DNA from: an uncultured Veillonella sp.
Lineage (GTDB): Bacteria > Bacillota > Negativicutes > Veillonellales > Veillonellaceae
Assembly (NCBI RefSeq): GCF_915069625.1
Contig: NZ_CAJZFD010000083.1
Coordinates: 1-8,504, forward strand
Reading direction: 5' to 3'
DNA length: 8,504 bases
Shown: piece after piece, positions 1 to 5,973 of the stretch
Layout of the letters: each line of letters begins with the position of its first letter
How positions within the stretch are numbered: the stretch's first letter is position 1
Translations under genes and position numbers: made by a program
The notes under the pieces: generated by a model
The model's database searches: none
What the model saw: the letters and a program-made list of their open reading frames with translations, nothing else
Told to the model about the DNA's origin: nothing

Positions 1-1
1 A

Positions 2-385
2 AAAAATTATTTTGAAGATAAAGGATATGAAGTATTCCTTATCAATGCATTAAGTGGTGAAGGTTTACCAGAGCTTATGGAACGAGCTTACTACTATGTA
101 GAAAATTATGAGCCAGAACCGGAAGCAACTGATGATACAGTAGTATACGAAGCAAAACCTGATGTGGAATTCGTTATTACACGTGGTGATGATGCTGCAT
201 TCTATATTACCGGTAAACGTATTGAACGCTTAGTGGCAATGACAAACTTAAGTGATGATCAATCTCTTCGCAGATTCCAACGCATTTGGCGTTTTATGGA
301 GCTCGATGCTAAATTGAAGGAAAAAGGTTGTAAAGACGGTGATGAAGTTGTGATTGGCGATCAACGCTTTACATTCCAAGAGTAG
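2..385 (+). CDS. obg: Obg/CgtA-family GTPase, C-terminal part (5' end outside window)
   Basis: This is the last 127 residues of an Obg GTPase, a 50S ribosome assembly factor that also responds to cell energy and (p)ppGpp state. The frame is open from base 2, well upstream of the first in-frame ATG at 77, so that ATG is internal and not the start. Fragment residues 15-22 (NALSGEGL) match the G5 loop at the end of the GTPase domain. Residues from about 45 to 127 form the Obg C-terminal (OCT) domain, recognisable from FVITRGDDAAFYITGKRIER, a methionine-threonine-asparagine-leucine turn, RRFQRIWRFME and the closing KDGDEVVIGD segment. The OCT domain is found in many Firmicutes but not in E. coli ObgE. 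The glycine-rich N-terminal Obg fold and motifs G1-G4 lie outside the window. The stop at 383-385 is followed 8 bases later by yhbY, with the yhbY SD directly after the stop, which indicates co-transcription. Confidence 0.95.
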   Translation, partial: KNYFEDKGYEVFLINALSGEGLPELMERAYYYVENYEPEPEATDDTVVYEAKPDVEFVITRGDDAAFYITGKRIERLVAMTNLSDDQSLRRFQRIWRFMELDAKLKEKGCKDGDEVVIGDQRFTFQE

Positions 386-393
386 GAGTAATA

Positions 394-678
394 ATGACAG
401 GAAAACAAAAACGGTATTTACGTTCTTTGGCAGCAACAATGCCACCAGTAGTTCAAATTGGTAAAAATGGTTTAGAAAATAGTGTTATTGATAGTGCTCG
501 CGCAGCATTAATGGCTCGTGAATTAATCAAGGTAAAATTACTCAACAATAGCCCTGAAGATAAGACGATTTTCCAAGAGTTAGCTGATATGCTTGGTGCT
601 GAATTAGTACAAGTTATCGGCTTTAACGGTGTATTATATAAAGCTAAAAAAGAACCTAAAATTATTCTACCTAAATAA
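394..678 (+). CDS. yhbY: YhbY/CRM-domain RNA-binding protein
   Basis: The product is a 94-residue protein made of a single CRS1-YhbY (CRM) domain, close to the usual 95-100 residues of E. coli YhbY and Bacillus YqeI. Family members bind RNA and associate with precursor 50S subunits. Visible family marks are the N-terminal KQKRYLRSLA helix, the GKNG loop (residues 23-26, the GxxG RNA-binding element), RELIKVKLL in mid-domain, and the C-terminal VIGFNGVLYKAKKE strand ending in the family-typical ILP. The start at 394 has an AGGAG directly after the obg stop, so translation is probably coupled to obg. Pairing with obg fits a shared role in large-subunit maturation and is common in Firmicutes. 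A 67-base gap follows before proB. Confidence 0.93.
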   Translation: MTGKQKRYLRSLAATMPPVVQIGKNGLENSVIDSARAALMARELIKVKLLNNSPEDKTIFQELADMLGAELVQVIGFNGVLYKAKKEPKIILPK

Positions 679-745
679 ATCGTCATATTACTAACATGTA
701 TTATATGGGGGTCTACATAACCTGTTAGCCCTAGGAGGTTATTCT
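679..745 (+). promoter_or_regulatory. yhbY-proB intergenic leader
   Basis: This is the only sizeable gap in the window. It ends in a strong SD (AGGAGG, 733-738) seven bases before the proB ATG. A promoter is possible but weak: TATTAT at 699-704 matches five of six -10 positions without a good -35, and an alternative TCGTCA (680-685) with TATATG (702-707) is also poor. There is no T-run terminator after yhbY. The gap is far too short for a T-box leader, which controls proline genes in some Firmicutes. Read-through from obg-yhbY, with or without a weak internal promoter, is the simplest reading. Confidence 0.35.
717..742 (+). promoter_or_regulatory. Possible stem-loop covering the proB ribosome binding site
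   Basis: ATAACCT (717-723) is perfectly complementary to AGGTTAT (736-742), giving a 7-bp stem with a 12-base loop. The second half of the proB SD (AGGAGG, 733-738) falls in the 3' arm. Only two of the seven pairs are G-C, so the stem would be weak. A role in translation control is inference. Confidence 0.3.
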
Positions 746-1867
746 ATGCGCAGTGCTATCATCAACGCAAAAAGAATAGTAGTTAAAGTAGGCAGTAGTA
801 CGCTTTGTTATGCTAATGGTCATTTAAACCTAGAACGCATTGAACGATTAGTACGCCAACTATCAGATTTAGCTAACCAAGGTAAAGAGGTTATTCTCGT
901 TTCTTCTGGTGCAACAGGTGCTGGACTGGCCCCTTTAGGATTTAAGGAAAAACCTAGAGACCTCGTATTAAAACAAGCTGCTGCAGCAGTAGGACAAGGC
1001 ATCCTCATTCATATGTATGAGCGTATGTTTCGTGAATATGGACGTACAGTAGGTCAAATTCTTTTAACAAAAGAAGATAGTACTGGTCGCCATAGTTATC
1101 TTAATTTGCGTAATACATTACATACGTTATTGCAACTCAATGTTATTCCTATCATTAATGAAAATGACGTGGTTGCCATTGAAGAATTTAAAATCGGAGA
1201 TAATGATACTTTATCTGCTACCGTAGCAGGTATTGTAGATGCTGATTTGCTCATTATTTTGTCCGATATTGAAGGCTTATATACAGCTAATCCAGCAACT
1301 CATCCAGATGCTACGCTAATAGAAACAGTTTCTGAAATTACTGATGAAACCTATGCTATTGCAGGTGGTGCAGGATCTAACATGGGTACTGGTGGTATGT
1401 ATACTAAAATTAAAGCGGCTCATATGGCTACAAACTCAGGCGTACCGATGGTAATCACATCTGGTGAAGTGGAAGATTCTGTTCGTCGTGTATGTAAGGG
1501 CGAACAAATTGGTACTCTCTTTGAAGCGCATGATGCTGGGCTATCAGGTAAACATCATTGGCTTGCCTTTGGTAAACGATTGAAAGGGTCAATCACTATT
1601 GATGATGGTTGTGCACGTGCTGTATTAGATAAAGGGGCAAGCATTTTACCAGCTGGTATTATTGATGTAGATGGGTCATTTGGACCTGGTGATACAATTT
1701 CTATTTATCATGATGGTAAAGAAATTGGCCGTGGACTTATCAACTATGGCATCGAAGATATGAAGGCCATTAAAGGTCATAATACAAATGATATAGCTCA
1801 AATTTTAGGTATTAATACAACCTATGATGAAGCAGTACATCGTAATAATCTAGTTTTATTACATTGA
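746..1867 (+). CDS. proB: Glutamate 5-kinase
   Basis: ProB phosphorylates L-glutamate with ATP to gamma-glutamyl phosphate, the first and normally proline-inhibited step of proline synthesis in the cytoplasm. The 373 residues match the full-length form (E. coli about 367). Residues 1 to about 255 are the amino-acid kinase domain: KVGSSTL (14-20) at the N-terminal phosphate loop, SSGATGAGL (53-61), NENDVV (139-144), GDNDTLSATVA (151-161) for glutamate binding, LSDIEGLYTANP (172-183) and GTGGMYTKIKAA (214-225). Residues from about 275 to 365 form the PUA domain, ending in the family-typical EAVHRNNLVLL. The ATG has an AGGAGG at ideal spacing, and the N-terminus aligns with the family start. proA follows after 9 bases. 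No key residue appears lost, so feedback inhibition by proline is expected from the family but not shown here. Confidence 0.97.
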   Translation: MRSAIINAKRIVVKVGSSTLCYANGHLNLERIERLVRQLSDLANQGKEVILVSSGATGAGLAPLGFKEKPRDLVLKQAAAAVGQGILIHMYERMFREYGRTVGQILLTKEDSTGRHSYLNLRNTLHTLLQLNVIPIINENDVVAIEEFKIGDNDTLSATVAGIVDADLLIILSDIEGLYTANPATHPDATLIETVSEITDETYAIAGGAGSNMGTGGMYTKIKAAHMATNSGVPMVITSGEVEDSVRRVCKGEQIGTLFEAHDAGLSGKHHWLAFGKRLKGSITIDDGCARAVLDKGASILPAGIIDVDGSFGPGDTISIYHDGKEIGRGLINYGIEDMKAIKGHNTNDIAQILGINTTYDEAVHRNNLVLLH

Positions 1868-1876
1868 GGATATCCT

Positions 1877-3136
1877 ATGAACCAGTATGAAGAAATTTGT
1901 AAAGATATGGGTCAAAGAGCTAAAGCGGCATCCTTTGAATTAGCTCAAATTGATCAAGGTACATTAGATTCTGCATTATTAGCAATCGCTGATGCTGTAG
2001 AAGCACAAGCCGATGAAATTATGGCTGCTAATCAGTTAGACTTAGATAAATCTGGTGATTATAATGTGCCTCAAACCATGATAGATCGACTAACATTGAC
2101 ACCTAGCCGTATTTCTCAAATGGCAGAAGGTGTTCGTCAAGTAGCTGCTCTTGAAAGTCCAGTAGGTTCGGTTATAGAAACAATTACACGGCCTAACGGT
2201 TTGACTATTGAAAAAAGAGCGGTACCTTTTGGTGTTATTGGCATTATTTTTGAGGCTCGTCCAAATGTAATAATTGATGCTGGTGTGCTTTGTTTAAAAA
2301 CATCGAATGCTACGATACTGCGAGGTGGTAAAGAGGCATTCCATACCAACCAAATTATCGTGACTATTATGCGTAATACCTTAGAATCTTTAGGTATTAC
2401 GCCAGATGCTATTCAACTTGTGGAAGTTCTTGATCGGGATATGGTTGGTGTATTATTGCACCAACGTGAATATATTGATGTCATCATTCCTCGTGGTGGA
2501 GCTGGACTGATTCGTCGTGTTGTAGAGGAAAGTAGTATTCCTGTTATTGAAACCGGTAGTGGTGTGTGTCATACATATATAGATGAATATGCGAATCTCG
2601 ATATGGCATTAGAAATTGCAATTAATGCAAAGGTACAACGTCCGTCTGTATGTAACTCTATGGAAACATTGCTAGTACACCAATCGGTGGCTGGTGAGTT
2701 TTTACCACGTCTTAATGTGGCTCTACAAGAATATGGTGTCCGAATTCACGGTGATACAGCTGTAGCTCAATATATGGAGAATACAATTCCTTTAACAGAT
2801 GATTCCTTCCATACTGAATATAACGATATGGACTTAAATGTACGTATTGTTGAAAATCTTGAAGAAGCCATTAATCATGTTAATTGTTATTCTACACATC
2901 ACTCTGAGGCTATCGTAACAGATGAACCGATGCGTGCAAGAGTATTCATGAACTTAGTAGATTGCTCTACTGTGTATCATAATGCTTCAACGCGTTTTAC
3001 TGATGGTTTTGAATTTGGTTTTGGTGCTGAAATCGGTATTAGTACTCAAAAGCTCCATGCTCGTGGTCCAATGGGATTACAAGCACTAACATCATATAAA
3101 TACTTTGTATTTGGAGAAGGCCAAGTTCGAAAGTGA
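1877..3136 (+). CDS. proA: Gamma-glutamyl phosphate reductase
   Basis: ProA is an NADPH-dependent aldehyde-dehydrogenase-fold enzyme. It reduces the unstable ProB product to glutamate-5-semialdehyde, which cyclises and is then reduced to proline by ProC (not in this window). At 419 residues it is full length (E. coli 417). Seen motifs: PFGVIGIIFEARPNV (117-131), IPRGGAGLIR (204-213), the ETGSGVCH stretch (225-232), the catalytic cysteine Cys259 in QRPSVCNS, and the ProA signature NASTRFTDGFEFGFGAEIGI (369-388). ProA is thought to channel the labile acyl phosphate from ProB, consistent with adjacent co-translated genes. The SD (GAGGA) overlaps the proB stop codon. The stop TGA (3134-3136) overlaps the GTG start of the next small ORF. 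Confidence 0.97.
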   Translation: MNQYEEICKDMGQRAKAASFELAQIDQGTLDSALLAIADAVEAQADEIMAANQLDLDKSGDYNVPQTMIDRLTLTPSRISQMAEGVRQVAALESPVGSVIETITRPNGLTIEKRAVPFGVIGIIFEARPNVIIDAGVLCLKTSNATILRGGKEAFHTNQIIVTIMRNTLESLGITPDAIQLVEVLDRDMVGVLLHQREYIDVIIPRGGAGLIRRVVEESSIPVIETGSGVCHTYIDEYANLDMALEIAINAKVQRPSVCNSMETLLVHQSVAGEFLPRLNVALQEYGVRIHGDTAVAQYMENTIPLTDDSFHTEYNDMDLNVRIVENLEEAINHVNCYSTHHSEAIVTDEPMRARVFMNLVDCSTVYHNASTRFTDGFEFGFGAEIGISTQKLHARGPMGLQALTSYKYFVFGEGQVRK

Positions 3137-3282
3137 AGACAGTATATTACTTAATAAGGGCATACTACAGATATATTCAGACCCCTAAAGGTCGATACGA
3201 ATGGATATCCTATGGAAAAGCACTGCTCTTATTTATCATTATTTGTGTCATTGTCATTAAGGGTGTGACATTATTATGGTAG
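3133..3282 (+). CDS. Small single-pass membrane protein, 49 residues, unknown function
   Basis: I do not recognise a family. An open frame fills the gap between proA and nadD. It begins with GTG at 3133, sharing GTGA with the proA stop, and ends with TAG at 3280-3282, inside the start of nadD (ATGGTAG). The predicted protein has a tyrosine- and arginine-rich first 25 residues (KTVYYLIRAYYRYIQ, then TPKGRYEW). About residues 29-48 are hydrophobic (KALLLFIIICVIVIKGV), a likely membrane helix broken only by one lysine. Basic residues lie on the N-terminal side, which suggests the N-terminus stays in the cytoplasm. A GGAGAAGG lies 12 bases upstream, rather far, so translation may depend on coupling to proA. 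The exact fit between both neighbours favours a real gene. The alternative is a chance frame in a spacer, and with no homology evidence I hold this moderately. Confidence 0.6.
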   Translation: MKTVYYLIRAYYRYIQTPKGRYEWISYGKALLLFIIICVIVIKGVTLLW

Positions 3283-3890
3283 AGAAACGTCGTATAGGTA
3301 TCATAGGTGGAACATTTAATCCTATCCATTTAGGGCATCTAATGATTGCTGAGGTGGCTTGTGAAAGTTTTAACCTTGAGAAGGTTATTTTCGTGCCAGC
3401 ACGGATACCACCTCATAAGCAACATGATGTAATAGATAGTCATCATCGATATGCTATGACAGCAGCAGCCGTGTCAGATAATCCAAATTTTGAAATTTCT
3501 GATGTAGAGATGCGTCGTGAAGGCCCTTCGTATACAGTTGATACGATACAACATTTTAAGGTGATCTATGGACCAAATGTTGAATTTTACTTTATAGCTG
3601 GAACGGATACAATTCGTGCGTTGCCAACGTGGAAATTTATTGAGGAATTATTAGATGAGGTCCACTTTATTGGTGCTACAAGACCTGATGGATCTAGTGC
3701 AATTGATGAAACATTAGATATTTTAGGACCAAAAGCACGAGAAAAAATACATCTTATGGAGGTTCCTGAGATGAAATTATCTGCTACGTATTTGCGAGAG
3801 CGGTTACGTTCTGGAAAAACTGTTCGGTACATGTTGCCTAAATGTGTAGTGGAGTATATAGAAGAAAACCATATTTATGGGAAGGAATAA
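3276..3890 (+). CDS. nadD: Nicotinate-nucleotide adenylyltransferase
   Basis: NadD transfers AMP from ATP to nicotinate mononucleotide, giving deamido-NAD, the precursor of NAD. The 204 residues form one nucleotidyltransferase Rossmann domain, slightly longer than Bacillus NadD (about 189). Seen motifs: GGTFNPIHLGHL (11-22), which carries the T/HxxH-type ATP-binding signature, PARIPPHK (41-48), GPSYTVDTI (83-91), FIAGTDTI (106-113) and LSATYLRERL (168-177), equivalent to the usual ISST-x-IR motif with Ala in place of the second Ser. The chosen ATG aligns with the family N-terminus and has an AAGGGTG ten bases upstream. The start codon overlaps the end of the small membrane ORF, so ribosomes ending there could re-initiate on nadD. 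yqeK follows after 3 bases, a widespread pairing in Firmicutes. Confidence 0.96.
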   Translation: MVEKRRIGIIGGTFNPIHLGHLMIAEVACESFNLEKVIFVPARIPPHKQHDVIDSHHRYAMTAAAVSDNPNFEISDVEMRREGPSYTVDTIQHFKVIYGPNVEFYFIAGTDTIRALPTWKFIEELLDEVHFIGATRPDGSSAIDETLDILGPKAREKIHLMEVPEMKLSATYLRERLRSGKTVRYMLPKCVVEYIEENHIYGKE

Positions 3891-3893
3891 AGG

Positions 3894-4463
3894 ATGTTAT
3901 CATTTGATGAAATACAAGTTAGCGTGAGTCAATGGTTGAGTAAAAAACGTTTTAAGCATACTCTTGGCGTTGTTGAATCAGCCACTCATTTAGCTGAGCT
4001 TTATGGCGTTGATGTGGAAAAGGCTAGATTAGCCGCATTGTTGCATGATTGTGCAAAGGAGCTTTCGCTGAAGGAAATGCAAAAGCTAGTTAGTGCTGAA
4101 TCGTATGAGGCTGATCAAGAATTATTAAGCAATGGTAATCTTTTGCATGGACTAGCCGGTATGATTCGTGCTAAACAAGAATTTTCCATATATGATGCTG
4201 ATGTTTTGGAAGCCATTAGGGTTCATACGACTGGTAAGGTACATATGTCTAAACTAGATAAAGTTATATTCTTAGCAGACTATATAGAACCTAATCGAGA
4301 TTTTCCAGGTGTTGATGAATTGCGTAAAGTGGCGGATCAAAATTTAGATAAAGCTGTATTGCTTGGTTTTGATAACACTATTATTCATCTTATTGATCAA
4401 AAACAATCTATTTATCCTTTGACCATTCTTGGTCGTAATGATGTGTTACAATCTTGTAAATAA
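3894..4463 (+). CDS. yqeK: HD-domain hydrolase, YqeK-type symmetrical Ap4A hydrolase
   Basis: The product is a 189-residue HD-superfamily metal-dependent phosphohydrolase, the usual length for YqeK (Bacillus about 186). YqeK proteins split diadenosine tetraphosphate symmetrically into two ADP, removing a stress-linked nucleotide. Metal ligands are visible in order: His22 (KRFKHTLGV), His51-Asp52 (LLHDCAKE, the HD motif), His85 (NLLHGLAG), His111 (RVHTTG) and Asp129 (FLADYIEPNR, a typical YqeK block). The start has a GGAAGGA overlapping the end of nadD. No key ligand is missing. Its place between nadD and rsfS is the standard Firmicutes arrangement. The Ap4A activity comes from family knowledge, while the HD fold is seen directly. 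Confidence 0.93.
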   Translation: MLSFDEIQVSVSQWLSKKRFKHTLGVVESATHLAELYGVDVEKARLAALLHDCAKELSLKEMQKLVSAESYEADQELLSNGNLLHGLAGMIRAKQEFSIYDADVLEAIRVHTTGKVHMSKLDKVIFLADYIEPNRDFPGVDELRKVADQNLDKAVLLGFDNTIIHLIDQKQSIYPLTILGRNDVLQSCK

Positions 4464-4475
4464 TGGAGTTTATAT

Positions 4476-5597
4476 ATGGAAGAACGTGAACGAGCAAGAG
4501 CTCGCCGTCGAAGAAGAAGACGTCAACAAAAGTCATCTGTTAAATGGCCTAGAATTATATTAGCTATTATTGTACTAGTAGCATTACTTGGCGGTATAGG
4601 ATACGGTTTATATACTGGCGTATCTTATGCATATAGAGCTATTGTAGGTACTACCGAATCAACTGATGCATCTGGAGATAATGGTAATAAACAAGATGGT
4701 AATACTGTATCTGTAGAGCAAAAAGGCTTAGATAAACCGTTATATATTCTTGTTGTCGGTACTGATGATAATAATCCAAGTCAAAGTGATAGCTTATTCT
4801 TGTTATCTATTAATTTAGATCAAAAGACTATGGATGTTATTGGTATCCCTAGTAATAGTAAAATTGATAACAGAGATCAAACTGATGCAACAATGCTCAA
4901 TAGCATCTATGAAAAAGGTGGTATTGATTTAACAAAAGCTGTTATTGAAGATATGTTCCATATTTCTATACCTTATTATGTTGTTGTTAACCAAAATGCT
5001 TTCAAAAAAACGAATGATGTATTAGGAAATCAACAAATCTATGTAGAACAAAATATGGAACACGTAGATGCAGACGGAAATAAAGATATCGATTTGCAAC
5101 GAGGCTATCAAACATTAGATAGTGATAAAGCATTGGCTTATTTACGATATTCTGATTCAAAACATGATACATTTACACGTGTACAACGACAAGAACGCTT
5201 TTTAAAACTATGGGTAGAAGAAGAGCATAATGCATTCTTCTTAACAAATGCATGGCATATTTGGCGTATTTGGGATCATTATGATAGCAATATTTCTACA
5301 TTAGATGCTATTAAGCTTGTATATAATGCTAGCAAAATCAATAAGGAAGAAATCCACTTCTATATTCTTCCTGGAGAAAAAGAGTTAGTAGGAGATATGA
5401 CATATTGGAAGGTAAATCCTACGGAAGCACAACGATTAGTAGGCATTACGATGGGAAATTTACCAGCTAATGAAATGACACAATTTGTAACAGCTCCAAC
5501 TAATAGTACAACCAAGGTTGCACCAGAATCAGAACATAATGGTGGGACTATTACAAAGCCAACAGAACCTGGTGATGAGAGTAGTAAAAAACGGTAA
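4476..5597 (+). CDS. Divergent LytR-CpsA-Psr (LCP) family membrane protein
   Basis: LCP proteins are membrane-anchored enzymes that transfer lipid-linked glycopolymers to peptidoglycan or other acceptors outside the cell. The older label 'LytR transcriptional regulator' is misleading. This 373-residue protein has a very basic cytoplasmic N-terminus (10 Arg in the first 16 residues), one membrane helix (about 25-48), a linker (55-85), an LCP domain (about 87-250), a further region to about 335 with LVGITMGNLP, and a polar Ser/Thr/Glu/Lys tail. The fold is recognised from ILVVGTDDN (91-99), QSDSLFLLSIN (103-113), SIYEKGGID (143-151), the LDSDKALAYLRYSD block (214-227) and TRVQRQERFLK (234-244). 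The usual R-x-D-T is Q-S-D-S here, I-P-R-D is I-P-S-N, and the second Arg of R-x-R is Ser226, so normal catalysis is doubtful. Asp105, Arg224, Arg235 and Arg238 remain. GGAG lies 7 bases upstream of the start. Confidence 0.85.
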   Translation: MEERERARARRRRRRRQQKSSVKWPRIILAIIVLVALLGGIGYGLYTGVSYAYRAIVGTTESTDASGDNGNKQDGNTVSVEQKGLDKPLYILVVGTDDNNPSQSDSLFLLSINLDQKTMDVIGIPSNSKIDNRDQTDATMLNSIYEKGGIDLTKAVIEDMFHISIPYYVVVNQNAFKKTNDVLGNQQIYVEQNMEHVDADGNKDIDLQRGYQTLDSDKALAYLRYSDSKHDTFTRVQRQERFLKLWVEEEHNAFFLTNAWHIWRIWDHYDSNISTLDAIKLVYNASKINKEEIHFYILPGEKELVGDMTYWKVNPTEAQRLVGITMGNLPANEMTQFVTAPTNSTTKVAPESEHNGGTITKPTEPGDESSKKR

Positions 5598-5609
5598 AAG
5601 GGGAATAGT

Positions 5610-5972
5610 ATGAAAAATAAAGAAGAAATTAAAGAAATCGTATTACAATTAGCACAAGCTGCTTTCGATAAAAAAGGTAGAGATATTGAAATCCTCGATT
5701 TAGAAGGTGTATCTATGTTAGGTGATTACTTCCTAATTGCTAGTGCGAACAATATCAAGCAATCTCAAAGTATTGCTGATGAAATGGAAGATAAAGCAGC
5801 AGAATTGGGCATGACAGTCAACCACAGAGAAGGTTACCGTGAAGGGGAATGGATTTTACTTGATTTTGGCGATGTTATTTGTCATGTCTTTGGTGGTGAT
5901 GAATTGCGCGAATTCTACGGTTTAGAAGAATTGTGGAATGATGCAGTTCGAGTTCCATTTGAAGGAGTATAA
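5610..5972 (+). CDS. rsfS: Ribosomal silencing factor RsfS
   Basis: RsfS (YbeB/Iojap family) binds ribosomal protein uL14 on the 50S subunit and blocks joining with 30S, lowering translation when nutrients are short. The 120-residue length is normal (Bacillus about 118). Seen family marks: DIEILDLEGVSMLGDYFLIA (25-44), SQSIADEME (52-60), EGYREGEWILLDFGDVICHV (74-93) and REFYGLEELW (100-109), the last two being the most conserved blocks. The ATG is preceded by AAGGGGA directly after the LCP stop. The stop is one base before the next start, so the two genes are tightly linked. With obg and yhbY upstream, it is the third gene in the window acting on the large ribosomal subunit. Confidence 0.96.
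   Translation: MKNKEEIKEIVLQLAQAAFDKKGRDIEILDLEGVSMLGDYFLIASANNIKQSQSIADEMEDKAAELGMTVNHREGYREGEWILLDFGDVICHVFGGDELREFYGLEELWNDAVRVPFEGV
5962..5967 (+). promoter_or_regulatory. Ribosome binding site that fixes the cvfB start
   Basis: AAGGAG sits six bases before ATG 5974, inside the last codons of rsfS. The upstream in-frame ATGs at 5938 and 5941 have no such site and would add twelve residues encoded within rsfS. This supports 5974 as the true start. Confidence 0.85.
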
Positions 5973-5973
5973 T

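Noticed and set aside
77..385. A separate 102-residue gene starting at ATG 77
   Set aside because: The frame is open back to base 2 and the upstream residues contain the Obg G5 motif, so this ATG is internal to obg.
248..445. Reverse-strand frame opposite obg and yhbY
   Set aside because: It lies entirely opposite two well-supported genes, has no family motif, and its low-complexity leucine run is simply the complement of AT-rich coding sequence. The same holds for the other reverse frames (453-686, 820-1008, 2137-2349, 3587-3832, 6456-6746, 7031-7249, 7568-7909, 7946-8131).
680..707. A confident sigma-A promoter before proB
   Set aside because: The -10-like TATTAT has no acceptable -35 at 16-18 bases, and the alternative pair matches only four of six positions at each site. 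It is left as a weak possibility within the leader entry.
3180..3193. Possible terminator hairpin after proA (GACC ... GGTC)
   Set aside because: The stem is only four pairs with no T-run after it, and it falls inside the small membrane ORF.
4500..4530. Arginine-rich stretch as a frameshift or sequencing artefact
   Set aside because: The frame continues cleanly into a membrane helix and LCP domain, the start has its own SD, and the codons are varied, so there is no sign of a frame error.
4476..5597. Reading the LCP gene as a LytR transcription regulator
   Set aside because: The protein has a membrane helix followed by an extracytoplasmic LCP domain and no DNA-binding domain. The LytR regulator label is a historical misnomer for this family.
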